This document shows, piece after piece, positions 1-7,795 of a DNA stretch of 64,000 nucleotides. The translations under genes were made by a program, and so were the position numbers. Source of the stretch: Actinacidiphila bryophytorum (lineage in GTDB: Bacteria; Actinomycetota; Actinomycetes; Streptomycetales; Streptomycetaceae); contig NZ_JAFFIX010000012.1 in NCBI RefSeq assembly GCF_016916835.1, forward strand, positions 158,408 through 222,407, in the 5' to 3' direction. How positions within the stretch are numbered: position 1 is the first letter of the stretch; the number at the start of each line of letters is the position of its first letter. Under the pieces are notes generated by a model that saw only the letters and a list, made by a program, of their open reading frames with translations, did no database searches and was not told the origin of the DNA.

Positions 1-1
1 G

Positions 2-1276
2 GCGGTGCAGTTCGCGCAGCACCTGCCGCAGCGGCGGATGCTGATCATCTACGGCACCCTGCTGGTGATCGGCTCGGTGCTGACCGCGTCGGCGGTGGAC
101 CCGGCGATGTTCATCGTCGGGCACGTCTTGCAGGGGCTGTGCACCAGCCTGCTGCTGATCGCGGCGGTGCCGCCGCTGATCATCGACTACCCGACGGCCA
201 GGCTGCGCGAGACCGTCGTGATCCTCAACGTGTGCATCTTCGGCGCGGTCGCGCTCGGCCCCGTGGTGGGCGGCGCCCAGGCCTCGTCGCACGGCTGGCG
301 GCCGCTGTTCTGGATCATCGCGGGCATCGCCGTGGCGGCGCTCGTGCTGTCCGTGCTGACCTTCCGCTACACCCCGCCCGCCAACCCGGGCACCCCCATC
401 GACTACCTCGCGCTGGCCCTGGCCACCCTCGGCTGCGTGTCCGCCTTCTTCGGCGCCTCGCGGCTGCTCACCCACCGCTTCCTGGACGCCGCCACCTGCG
501 GGCCGCTGTTCGGCGGGCTGCTGCTGATCATCCTGCTGTTCGTCCACGAGTACACCGCCAAGAACCCGCTGCTGTGCGTGCGCAGCCTGGTCAGCACGCT
601 CCCTGTGGCCGGCATCGTCGCCGCGATGTGCGCGGCGGCGGCATCGGTGTCGGCGATCTCGCTGACCCAGACCTCGCTCGCGCACCGGATGGCGCCGATG
701 AACCTCGGGCTGCTCTACCTCCCGGAGTTCGGCGGTGCGGTGGTCACCGCGGTCGTCTTCAGCATGGTCTTCCGCACCCGCAAACTGCACTACTTCGTCC
801 TGGCCGGCCTGGTCTTCCTGTGCGCCGGCATCCTGGTCATGAACGGCGCCGCCCCGACCACCGCCCCGCTCACCGCGGTGGGCTCCGGCCTGGTCGGCGT
901 GGGCGTCGGCGCCTCCGTCGTGCCCGCGCTCTTCATCGCCGGCTTCTCGCTGCGCTCCAACAACGTGCAGCGGGTGTTCGCGATCATCGAGCTGGTCCGC
1001 GCGGTGGCGGCCTTCATGATCGCCCCGATCCTGCTGTACGTCGCCGCGCACGTCGGCAGCAGCGCCGACGAGGGGACGCGGACGGCCCTGTGGGTCTGCT
1101 TCGGCCTGTCGGTGGCGGGCGCCGTGGTCGCCGTCGCCCTCTACGCACTCGGCGGGGTGCGCCGCCCCCCGGCCCCCTCGGTCGACACCTGGATGAGCGG
1201 CGAACAGCCCGGCTGGTTCTCCCCGCCGCTGCTGGCGCGCATCACCCGCAACAACCGGCCGCAGGAGCCGTGCTAG
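2..1276 (+). CDS. MFS (DHA2/EmrB-like) efflux transporter, 5' end off window
   Basis: The reading frame is open from the first bases and stops with TAG at 1274-1276. About 424 residues are visible. They are a run of hydrophobic helices with short polar loops, for example IIYGTLLVIGSVLTAS and LFWIIAGIAVAALVLSVL. The first visible helices correspond to the third or later helix of a 14-helix DHA2 (EmrB/QacA) proton-driven drug exporter, so the start and first one or two membrane spans probably lie upstream. The GTG at base 5 should not be trusted as the true start. The cytoplasmic tail ends in a Pro-rich segment and a short polar stretch (ITRNNRPQEPC). It converges on the MFS gene at 1305-2510 with only 28 bp between stops. 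The substrate cannot be read from sequence. Family confidence is high; subfamily is an inference. Confidence 0.85.
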   Translation, partial: AVQFAQHLPQRRMLIIYGTLLVIGSVLTASAVDPAMFIVGHVLQGLCTSLLLIAAVPPLIIDYPTARLRETVVILNVCIFGAVALGPVVGGAQASSHGWRPLFWIIAGIAVAALVLSVLTFRYTPPANPGTPIDYLALALATLGCVSAFFGASRLLTHRFLDAATCGPLFGGLLLIILLFVHEYTAKNPLLCVRSLVSTLPVAGIVAAMCAAAASVSAISLTQTSLAHRMAPMNLGLLYLPEFGGAVVTAVVFSMVFRTRKLHYFVLAGLVFLCAGILVMNGAAPTTAPLTAVGSGLVGVGVGASVVPALFIAGFSLRSNNVQRVFAIIELVRAVAAFMIAPILLYVAAHVGSSADEGTRTALWVCFGLSVAGAVVAVALYALGGVRRPPAPSVDTWMSGEQPGWFSPPLLARITRNNRPQEPC

Positions 1277-1304
1277 GGCGGGTGTAGGCGATGCCTGCCC
1301 GGCG

Positions 1305-2510
1305 CTACGGCCTCGCCGGCTCCGGGTTGCGGGCGACGGCAGAGGCGGACAGCAGCGTCGCCGCTGCGAGGCTGCCCCACAGGGCGGTCGGGCCGTGGGG
1401 CGCGAGGGCGGTGATCGCCGCGGGCGAGGCGGCGAGGCCGAGGCCGGTGGAGAGCTGGAAGCGGGCGAGGGTGCGTCCCAGGAGGTGCGCCGGGGCGAGG
1501 GCGGTGACCAGCGCGGTGGCGCTGCCCGCGTAGACGATCTCGCCGAGCGTGCAGACCACGGCCACCGCGGCGACGGCCGGGGCGCCCCAGCCGGGTCCGA
1601 GCGAGGTGGCCGCGAGGAAGCCGGCGTAGGAGGCGGTGAGCACCACGCCGGCGGCGGCAAGGACCGACCTGCGGGAGAAGCGGGACAGCGCGACGGTGAC
1701 CGGGACCTGCAAGGTGATCACCAGCACCGTGTTCGCCACCAGGACGGCCGCCGGCCACATCGGGGAGGCGTGCATCTGCGTCACCAGGACCAGGGGCAGC
1801 GCGACCTCGGGGACGTTGAGGCAGAAGACGTAGACCACGTTGGCCGCGATCAGCGCGCGCATTCCCGGCGCGCTCCCCCCGTGCCCGTCCTCGGCCGCGG
1901 CGGCGGCAGGACCGGCGTGCACATGGACCGACCACGCCAGGGCCGCAGCGGCGAGGTAGGCGAGTACGGTGCCGAGCGCCAGCGCCCGCAGCGCGGTGGT
2001 GCCGCCCGCCAGGCACACGGTGGCCAGCAGCGCACCGGCGCCCATGCCGGCGTTGCGTACGGCGCGGGCCGCCGCGAGTGCCGCGTCGCGTTCCCTGCCG
2101 TGGGCGACGGTGGCGACCAGGGCCGCGTGGGCGGCGGGCTGCGCCTGGTTGCCGACGCCGAGGAAGAGCGCCGCCGCCGCGAAGGACCAGACGTCCCCGT
2201 CCGGGGTGGCCAGCAGCAGCGCCACGCCCAGCACCCGTACCAGCATCGACGCGGCCACGACCGTGCTGCGCTCGCCCCGGTCCAGCCGGCGGCCCACGCC
2301 GGGCATGCACACCAGGCCCGCGACCGCCCCTGCCGTCATCGCGGTGCCGGCGACCGGCGCGGACAGCCCCAGCACCGTGACCCCGTAGAGCAGCAGGAAG
2401 GGCCGCAGCATGCCGGTGCCGAGCGCGTCCACGGCCACGGCCACGGCGTAGCGGGGGCCGCCCGAGGCACGGACGAGGGCGCGGGGGCGTACCGCGGTGG
2501 TGGTTGCCAT
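1305..2510 (-). CDS. MFS transporter (multidrug-type efflux)
   Basis: A 401-residue protein from ATG at 2510 (MATTTAVRPRAL). An in-frame start 12 codons upstream (2546) lies over the presumed promoter and operator, so the inner ATG is preferred. About twelve hydrophobic segments are visible. The segment GAVAGLVCMPGVGRRLDRGE matches the loop 2-3 Asp/Arg signature of the major facilitator superfamily, with further small-residue-rich helices such as AVAAVAVVCTLGEIVYAG. Length is typical of 12-helix MFS exporters. It is divergently transcribed from the ArsR-family regulator at 2610-3695, across 99 bp holding the dyad TTGACGGACATCGTCAA, so repression by that regulator is the simple inference. The substrate is unknown; small-molecule or antibiotic export is a guess from family and context. 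Confidence 0.85.
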   Translation of the reverse strand: MATTTAVRPRALVRASGGPRYAVAVAVDALGTGMLRPFLLLYGVTVLGLSAPVAGTAMTAGAVAGLVCMPGVGRRLDRGERSTVVAASMLVRVLGVALLLATPDGDVWSFAAAALFLGVGNQAQPAAHAALVATVAHGRERDAALAAARAVRNAGMGAGALLATVCLAGGTTALRALALGTVLAYLAAAALAWSVHVHAGPAAAAAEDGHGGSAPGMRALIAANVVYVFCLNVPEVALPLVLVTQMHASPMWPAAVLVANTVLVITLQVPVTVALSRFSRRSVLAAAGVVLTASYAGFLAATSLGPGWGAPAVAAVAVVCTLGEIVYAGSATALVTALAPAHLLGRTLARFQLSTGLGLAASPAAITALAPHGPTALWGSLAAATLLSASAVARNPEPARP

Positions 2511-2551
2511 GCCGCCAACGCTCCGCTCGGCCGCCTGGTGCGGCACGCGGA

Positions 2552-2568
2552 TTGACGGACATCGTCAA
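2552..2568. promoter_or_regulatory. Dyad operator between MFS gene and ArsR-type regulator
   Basis: Perfect inverted repeat TTGACG-GACAT-CGTCAA, 6-bp arms around 5 bp, in the 99-bp intergenic space of a divergent transporter/regulator pair. The left arm doubles as a plausible -35 (TTGACG) for rightward transcription. ArsR-family dimers bind dyads of this size, so this is the obvious candidate operator. Inferred, not demonstrated. Confidence 0.6.
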
Positions 2569-2609
2569 CCCGCGCCGCCGCCGGCCGCCCGACCAGCCAT
2601 GATGGGGGA

Positions 2610-3695
2610 ATGGTGCTGCGCATCGACATCACCGGGCTGCCGGCGGAGCGGCTGCGGTTCGCCGCCTCGCCGCTGGCCGAGCTGACCGCGATGCTGCACG
2701 TCCTGGCGGAGCCCGGGCACCACCCGCGGCTGGCCGGCTGGGCCGCCGACGTGTGGTCCGGGCTGCCGCCCGAGCTGGCGGAGCGGCTGCGGGAGGCGGA
2801 GTTCCTGTGGCGCTCCTCGCGGGCCGACTTCCTGGTGCCCGCCCGGCCCCGGCAGAGCCTGGCGGACGAGCTGGACGACGTGGACCGCATCGACGACGAG
2901 ACCTATGTGACCGCCGCGCTCATCACCACGTGCGGCAGCAACCGGGTCCTGTTCGGTACGCCGTCGCCGCTCGCCGACACCGCGGCACGCGACAGGGCGC
3001 TGGAGCGGGCGCAGGCGCGCGGCGCGCTCCAGGAGGCCTTCGCGGAACGGCTGCTCGCGGACCCGGCCGCGGTCAGGGCACGGGTGCGCGACACCCTCGA
3101 ACAGTGCGCGGGCGCCTTCTTCGACGCCGCCTGGGCGGGTGTCACGGCACACCTGGCCGCCGACCTGCGGGTGAAGAACGACCTGCTCAGGCGGCAGGGC
3201 ATCGGGGCGGCACTCGCCGCGGTCTCCGGCGCGGTCGCCCTGGCGGCGGACGGCGGCAGCATCGTGGTGGACAAGCTGCAGGACAACGCGACGTCCGCGC
3301 AGGGCACCGGGATCACCTTCGTCCCCAGCGACTTCGGCCGCCCGCACCTGGTGGCGGTCCACGCGCCCGGATGGCATCCCGTGGTGCAGTACCCGGTGGC
3401 GGAACAGGCGCCGTCCGAGCCGGTGCCGCTGGAGACGGTCACCCGCCGCCTTGAGGCACTCGCCCACCCGGTACGGCTCCGGCTGCTGCGCACCCTGGCC
3501 CGCGGCCCGCACACCACCGGCGAACTGGCCCACGCCTGGGAGCTGTCGGCCCCCGAGGTCTCCCGCCACCTCGCGGTTCTGCGCCGTGCCGGCCTGCTCA
3601 CCGCCCGGCGGCACGGGCGCTACGTCCACTACACCGTCAACGTGCCGGAGCTGACGGCGCTCGGCCCCGACCTGCTGGCGGCCGTCCTGCGCTGA
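2610..3695 (+). CDS. ArsR-family winged-helix regulator with DUF5937-like N-terminal domain
   Basis: A 361-residue protein starting ATG at 2610. GTG at 2613 is equally possible, because GGGGGA at 2604-2609 abuts the ATG and better suits the later start. Residues 1 to about 260 form an alpha/beta-rich actinobacterial domain of the type found in DUF5937 proteins (opening LRIDITGLPAERLRF). Residues about 275-355 are a winged helix: LEALAHPVRLRLLRTLARGP, then a recognition-helix region with SAPEVSRHLAVLRRAGLL and the wing ARRHGRYVHYTVN. This is the standard ArsR layout. No metal-binding Cys motif is visible in the winged helix, so the N-terminal domain is probably the ligand sensor. It is divergent from the MFS gene with a dyad between them, so a role as local repressor of efflux is inferred. 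Confidence 0.85.
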   Translation: MVLRIDITGLPAERLRFAASPLAELTAMLHVLAEPGHHPRLAGWAADVWSGLPPELAERLREAEFLWRSSRADFLVPARPRQSLADELDDVDRIDDETYVTAALITTCGSNRVLFGTPSPLADTAARDRALERAQARGALQEAFAERLLADPAAVRARVRDTLEQCAGAFFDAAWAGVTAHLAADLRVKNDLLRRQGIGAALAAVSGAVALAADGGSIVVDKLQDNATSAQGTGITFVPSDFGRPHLVAVHAPGWHPVVQYPVAEQAPSEPVPLETVTRRLEALAHPVRLRLLRTLARGPHTTGELAHAWELSAPEVSRHLAVLRRAGLLTARRHGRYVHYTVNVPELTALGPDLLAAVLR

Positions 3696-3712
3696 CCGGC
3701 GCCGACCGAGGC

Positions 3713-3775
3713 GTACGAACCGGGGCGTCCGCCGTACGCACCGGGGCCTCCGCCGTACGAACCGGGGCCTTAGGC
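3713..3775. repeat. Three tandem 21-bp repeats
   Basis: Three consecutive 21-bp units of the form GTACGxACCGGGGCxTxxGxC lie at 3713-3733, 3734-3754 and 3755-3775, just after the regulator stop codon. Units 1 and 2 differ at two positions, and unit 3 diverges near its 3' end. No gene is credible here. The repeats may be slippage products. They also create a false repetitive reading frame on the minus strand. Confidence 0.8.
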
Positions 3776-3885
3776 GTCCCCAACCTGTAACACGCCGCCC
3801 TATTCCCCTGTGTAGGCCACCGTGCTCGCCGGCGGTGGACAACCCGCCCCCCAGGGGCGGCTGAAGACGAGGGGAACCCTCCATC

Positions 3886-4461
3886 ATGCAATCCCGCTTT
3901 TCGGGCGCCGGACGGTCCGGTGCCCAACTGCCCCCGCAACCCTCGGCGTCCGCACGGACCGCCGATCCGCTGATCCGCAAGCTGCGGGTCGGCGCGGTCG
4001 CCGCCGCGCTGGTCGGGGCGCTCGGGCTGCTCTCCGCCTGCGGCGGCTCGGGCGGCGGCGACGACGCCCTCAAGGCGTCCCCGGGCAGCAGCCTGCCGGG
4101 GCTTCCCGGCGCCTCGGGCTCGGCCACCGCGTCGATGCCGGGTATGGACATGTCCACGGCGCCCTCCTCGGCCGCGCCGACCGGCAAGGCGCAGGCGCCG
4201 GTGTCGGGCACGGCGGTGGCCATCAAGGGCTTCGCCTTCTCGCCCGCGTCGCTGACCGTCAAGGTCGGCACGAAGGTGACCTGGACCAACGAGGACAGCG
4301 ACGCCCACACGGTCACCAGCGACGGTTCCGGCGGCCCGCTGAACTCCAAGGCCATGAACACCGGCGACACCTTCAGCTACACCTTCACCAAGCCCGGCAC
4401 CTACAAGTACCTGTGCACGATCCACCCGTTCATGACGGCGACCGTGACGGTGACGCAGTGA
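3886..4461 (+). CDS. Cupredoxin-domain lipoprotein (type 1 copper)
   Basis: A 191-residue protein. Residues about 35-57 are a hydrophobic signal ending in the lipobox LLSAC, so it is probably lipid-anchored outside the membrane. A Gly/Ser/Pro/Met-rich linker follows, including MPGMDMS, a Met-rich stretch suited to copper. A plastocyanin/amicyanin-like domain of about 85 residues ends the protein. Type 1 copper ligands are readable as the His in SDAHTV, the Cys and His in LCTIHPF, and the Met of the closing PFMT. It opens a three-gene unit: its TGA overlaps the GTG of the phosphoesterase by 4 bp (GTGA). A role in extracellular electron transfer or copper binding is family knowledge; the physiological partner is unknown. 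A slightly AT-richer, TGTAAC-containing stretch near 3785-3820 may hold the promoter. Confidence 0.85.
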   Translation: MQSRFSGAGRSGAQLPPQPSASARTADPLIRKLRVGAVAAALVGALGLLSACGGSGGGDDALKASPGSSLPGLPGASGSATASMPGMDMSTAPSSAAPTGKAQAPVSGTAVAIKGFAFSPASLTVKVGTKVTWTNEDSDAHTVTSDGSGGPLNSKAMNTGDTFSYTFTKPGTYKYLCTIHPFMTATVTVTQ

Positions 4462-5435
4462 CCGAGGACATGGACGAGCAGAATCCCGCGGACACCGGCG
4501 GGAAGACCGGCCCCGAGGGCATGTCGCGGCGCCAACTGATGCGGCACGCGGGCTGGTTCGGCGGCGCCGTCGTGCTCACCGTGGCGGGCGGCGAGGTGAT
4601 CAGCCATGTCGCCCACGAGCACGACAAGGCGGCCGCCGCGGCCGACGACCCGCACGCCCTGCGGTTCGTGCAGGTCTCCGACAGCCACATCGGCTTCGAG
4701 GGACCGGCCAACACCGACGTCACCGGGTCCTTCGAGAACGCGGTCGGGCGGATCAACTCCCTCGGTTTCCGGCCGGACTTCGTGATGCACACCGGCGACC
4801 TGACGCACCTGTCGACGCCCGCCCAGTTCGACCAGGTCAAGCAGATGCTCTCCACGGTGCGCACCGAGCGGGTGTTCGTGGTGCCCGGCGAGCACGACTC
4901 CGTCGGCGACCACGGCAAGGCCTACCGGCGGGCGTTCGGCGCCAACACCTCGGGGGACGGCTGGTACAGCTTCGACACCCACGGCGTGCACTTCCTGGCC
5001 CTGGTCAACACCCTCAGCCTGGAGGCGTTCGGCCATCTGGGCACCGAGCAGATCGACTTCGTGCGCAAGGACCTCGCCGGGCTCTCCTCCGACACCCCGG
5101 TCGTGGTCTTCAGCCACATCCCGCTGTTCGCGATGTACCCGGCGTGGGGCTGGACCACCGACGACTCGCTCCAGGTGATCAGCATGCTCCGCCGGTTCTC
5201 CTCGGTGACCTGCCTCAACGGCCATGTGCACCAGCTGTTCACCAAGACCGAGGGCAACATCACCTTCCACTCCGCGACCACCACCGCCTACCCGCTGCCC
5301 AAGCCGGGCCAGGCACCCAAGCCGGTGCCGCAGGTCCTGCCCGCGGGCCGGCTCAAGGACGCGCTGGGCCTGCGCAGCGTCAGCTACCGCGAGGGCGACA
5401 ACGCCCTGGCGGTCAAGGAGGAGCGGCTCACATGA
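4458..5435 (+). CDS. Tat-exported calcineurin-type metallophosphoesterase
   Basis: A 325-residue protein starting at the GTG that overlaps the previous stop. ATG at 4470 is an alternative. Near residues 22-45 a twin-arginine motif (SRRQLM) precedes a hydrophobic stretch, indicating Tat export, usual for enzymes folded around metals. Metallophosphoesterase motifs appear in order: VSDSHIGF (DxH), HTGDLTH (GD), GEHD (GNHD variant with Glu for Asn), FSHIP, and NGHVHQ (GHxH). These residues form the di-metal site of calcineurin-like phosphatases. The neighbours, a copper-type lipoprotein and a small membrane protein, are joined by 4-bp overlaps, so the three are almost certainly co-translated. The substrate cannot be read. 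An extracytoplasmic phosphodiesterase or phosphatase is the family expectation. Confidence 0.88.
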   Translation: MTEDMDEQNPADTGGKTGPEGMSRRQLMRHAGWFGGAVVLTVAGGEVISHVAHEHDKAAAAADDPHALRFVQVSDSHIGFEGPANTDVTGSFENAVGRINSLGFRPDFVMHTGDLTHLSTPAQFDQVKQMLSTVRTERVFVVPGEHDSVGDHGKAYRRAFGANTSGDGWYSFDTHGVHFLALVNTLSLEAFGHLGTEQIDFVRKDLAGLSSDTPVVVFSHIPLFAMYPAWGWTTDDSLQVISMLRRFSSVTCLNGHVHQLFTKTEGNITFHSATTTAYPLPKPGQAPKPVPQVLPAGRLKDALGLRSVSYREGDNALAVKEERLT

Positions 5436-5848
5436 CCAGTGCCGTCCCCCGCCCTGCTCGTGCACCGCTGGTCCGGCTGCTGCTCCGGCTCGCCGTCGTC
5501 GCGGCGGTCACCGAGAGCGGGTACCTCCACGCGAAGCTGTACGTGAACGGCTACCGCTTCATCCCGCACATCGGCGTGATGTTCCTCATCCAGGCCGCGG
5601 TGTCCTTCGCCGTGGCGGCGCTGCTGCTCGTCGCCGACGAGCCGGTCCTGCAGCTCATGGCCGCGGGCACCGCCCTGGGGGCGCTCGGCGGCTTCGTGCT
5701 GTCCAGGACCGTGGGCGTATGGGGCTTCACCGAGCGCGGCTTCCAGCCGCACCCCGACGCGCTGGTCAGCGTACTCGTCGAGGCAGCGGCCCTCGCCCTG
5801 CTGCTCGCCGGCGCGCTGTGGACCTGGCGGGGCCGACCGCGGCGATGA
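5432..5848 (+). CDS. Small four-helix membrane protein, third gene of cupredoxin/phosphoesterase unit
   Basis: A 138-residue protein from ATG 5432, overlapping the phosphoesterase stop by 4 bp (ATGA). About four hydrophobic segments are visible: LVRLLLRLAVVAAVTE, IGVMFLIQAAVSFAVAALLL, MAAGTALGALGGFVLS and a C-terminal VEAAALALLLAGALWTW followed by a basic tail. Polar residues between helices (GYLHAKLYVNGYRFIPH and GFTERGFQPHPDA) carry several His residues. I recognise this only as an actinobacterial integral membrane protein that accompanies cupredoxin genes. No function is established. Its translational coupling suggests it assists or anchors the two exported proteins upstream. Confidence 0.75.
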   Translation: MTSAVPRPARAPLVRLLLRLAVVAAVTESGYLHAKLYVNGYRFIPHIGVMFLIQAAVSFAVAALLLVADEPVLQLMAAGTALGALGGFVLSRTVGVWGFTERGFQPHPDALVSVLVEAAALALLLAGALWTWRGRPRR

Positions 5849-5915
5849 CGACGTCCTGCCCCCTGCCCCCGCCACCTGCCTGCCGCGGTCCGGGGGCGGC
5901 GGGGCGGGTGCCGGT

Positions 5916-5959
5916 GCGCGCCACGGGGAAGGGCGGTCTGTCCCTTCGCGGTGCGCGAT
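5916..5959 (+). terminator. Possible stem-loop after the cupredoxin operon
   Basis: Interrupted inverted repeat: CGCGC...GAAGGG on the left pairs with CCCTTC...GCGCG on the right around a short loop. No T-run follows, as is common in high-GC actinomycetes. It could terminate the upstream operon or be leader structure for the ABC operon. Confidence 0.35.
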
Positions 5960-6029
5960 GTGGCCGTAACCCAGCGGTGCCCGGCGGGGACCGCGGGTAA
6001 TCGCGGGCGGGGGTGGGCAGAAGGTCAGG

Positions 6030-6875
6030 GTGGCTACGGGCGGAGGGCTTGGCGCGGCTGCGCTTGAGGTGCGGTCGGTGCGGCGGGCCTACGGGGCCGG
6101 GCGGTCGGCGACGGTCGCGCTGGACGATGTGGAACTGACCGTGCCGCCGGGGCGGTTCGTGAGCCTCATCGGACCCAGCGGGTGCGGCAAGTCGACGCTG
6201 CTGCGGATCGTCGCGGGGCTTGAACAGCCCGACCGCGGGGAGGTCCTGGTGCACGGTGTCGCACCGGCCGAGGCCTGCGCGGCCAAGATGGTCGGGCTGG
6301 TGCCGCAGAGCCCGGCCCTGCTGCCGTGGCTTTCCGTGCTGCGCAATGTCACCCTGCCACAGCGGCTCAACTCCGGTGCCGCCAGGCGCCGCGAGCGCAT
6401 CCCGGGCCTGGCCGCGCGCGAGGCGGCGGCGCCCGCCAGGACCGTGCAGGAACTCCTGGCCGCGGCCGGGCTCGGCGAGTCGCTGCACAAGCTTCCCGCC
6501 GAGTTGTCCGGCGGCATGCGGCAGCGCGTCGCGATCGTGCGGGCCTTCGCGCTGCGGCCCGACGTGCTCGTGATGGACGAGCCCTTCTCCGCGCTGGACG
6601 AACTCACCCGCGAGAGCCTGCAGGACCAGCTGCTGGCCCTGTGGGAGGAGTGGCGCACGACGGTGCTGTTCGTCACGCACTCGGTGACCGAGGCCGTCCG
6701 GCTCTCCGACACCGTGGTCGTGATGGCCCGCGGCCCCGGCCGCATCGTGGAGACCGTCGGCATCGACCTGCCCCGGCCGCGCGACGAGGGGCTGATGCGC
6801 GAGCGCCGCTTCCACGCGTACGAGGACCTGGTCAGAGACCGGCTGCGCCGCGCCTGGCACAGCGAAGCCGCCTGA
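6030..6875 (+). CDS. ABC transporter ATP-binding protein (nitrate/sulfonate/taurine type)
   Basis: A 281-residue protein starting GTG. It has Walker A GPSGCGKST near residue 50, Q-loop region VPQSPALLPWLSV, signature LSGGMRQRVAIVRA, Walker B VLVMDEPFSALD and the H-loop FVTHS. The LSGGMRQR form and the switch sequence VTEAVRLSD match the SsuB/TauB/NrtD group, which powers import of sulfonates, nitrate, or thiamin and pyrimidine precursors. An insertion after the Q-loop (SGAARRRERIPGLAAREA) is somewhat unusual. It is the first gene of an operon: the permease follows after 15 bp, then the binding protein and a flavin monooxygenase. About 180 bp upstream holds no recognised riboswitch. Confidence 0.9.
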   Translation: MATGGGLGAAALEVRSVRRAYGAGRSATVALDDVELTVPPGRFVSLIGPSGCGKSTLLRIVAGLEQPDRGEVLVHGVAPAEACAAKMVGLVPQSPALLPWLSVLRNVTLPQRLNSGAARRRERIPGLAAREAAAPARTVQELLAAAGLGESLHKLPAELSGGMRQRVAIVRAFALRPDVLVMDEPFSALDELTRESLQDQLLALWEEWRTTVLFVTHSVTEAVRLSDTVVVMARGPGRIVETVGIDLPRPRDEGLMRERRFHAYEDLVRDRLRRAWHSEAA

Positions 6876-6890
6876 GTGGGGGTCGGGGAC

Positions 6891-7742
6891 ATGTCCGTAG
6901 CCGAGGGACGCACCGAGGAGGCGTCCGACGTGCGGCCGGCCAGGCCGTCACGTATGCGTTTCGGCCATCCGCGGTCCCCGCTGGCGTGGCTGCGCCCGGC
7001 GGTGTGGCTGCCGCCGGCGGTGATGCTGGCGGTGCTGGCGGCCCTGTGGTCGTGGGGCGCCAGGCGGCTGCCGTACCTGCTGCCGCCGCTGCGGGACGTC
7101 GGCAGTTCGCTCACCGGGAATCCCGGCTACTACCTGCACAACGCCCTGGCCACCCTGGGCGAGGCGGCGGCAGGGCTCGGACTGGGCTTCGCCGGCGCCT
7201 TCGTGCTGGCGGTGCTGACCAGCGAACTGCTCCTCGTACGCCGGGCGGTGATGCCCGTCGCCGTCGTCCTCAACGTCACCCCTGTGGTGGCGATCGCACC
7301 CGCCCTGGTCGTGGCCTTCGGCTTCGGCCCCGCGCCCAAGCTGATCATCACCGGTCTGATCTGCTTCTTCCCGATCCTCATCAACACCGCGACGGGTCTG
7401 CGGTCGGTGCCGCAGGAGGTGCTGCACGTCTACCGGTCGATCGACGCCGGCCGCATCGAGGTGCTGTGGCACCTGCGCGTGCCCTACGCACTGCCCTACG
7501 TCTTCGCCGCGCTGCGCATCGTCTTCCCGCTGTCGGTCATCGGCGCCGTGGTGGCCGAGATGTCGGCCGCGGGCTCGACCCGGGGCCTGGGCACGGCGAT
7601 CAGCGTCGCCTCCTCGATGAACCAACTGCCCGTCGTGTACGCCTCGATCGCGGTCCTCGCGCTCATGGGCGTGGCCCTGCTGCTCGCGGTCACCCTGGTC
7701 GAGCGCCGGGTCCTGCACTGGCACGACAGCGCCAAGGACTGA
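6891..7742 (+). CDS. ABC transporter permease (SsuC/TauC-like)
   Basis: A 283-residue protein from ATG 6891. GTG at 6876 directly after the ATPase stop is possible but has no spacing for a ribosome site, whereas GGGGTCGGGG precedes the ATG. Six hydrophobic spans are visible. The cytoplasmic coupling (EAA) loop reads EVLWHLRVPYALPYVFAALR, with an AG-P-type arrangement typical of binding-protein-dependent transport inner-membrane domains. The membrane core NVTPVVAIAPALVVAFGFG resembles SsuC and ThiX-type permeases. It forms a homodimer with the upstream ATPase in this family. The substrate is set by the downstream lipoprotein. Confidence 0.88.
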   Translation: MSVAEGRTEEASDVRPARPSRMRFGHPRSPLAWLRPAVWLPPAVMLAVLAALWSWGARRLPYLLPPLRDVGSSLTGNPGYYLHNALATLGEAAAGLGLGFAGAFVLAVLTSELLLVRRAVMPVAVVLNVTPVVAIAPALVVAFGFGPAPKLIITGLICFFPILINTATGLRSVPQEVLHVYRSIDAGRIEVLWHLRVPYALPYVFAALRIVFPLSVIGAVVAEMSAAGSTRGLGTAISVASSMNQLPVVYASIAVLALMGVALLLAVTLVERRVLHWHDSAKD

Positions 7743-7795
7743 CCCGCGGTCCCCTTTCCGCGCCGCACACGGCGCCCTGCCAGTTGGGAGTCACC

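Noticed and set aside
3637..4425. Minus-strand frame with a repeated Pro-Val-Arg-Thr pattern
   Set aside because: The repeat comes from the 21-bp tandem repeats at 3713-3775 and the rest is antisense to the cupredoxin gene.
5849..6029. Possible TPP or FMN riboswitch before the ABC importer
   Set aside because: I looked for the conserved CTGAGA/ACC and RFN cores and did not find them. Only an imperfect hairpin is present.
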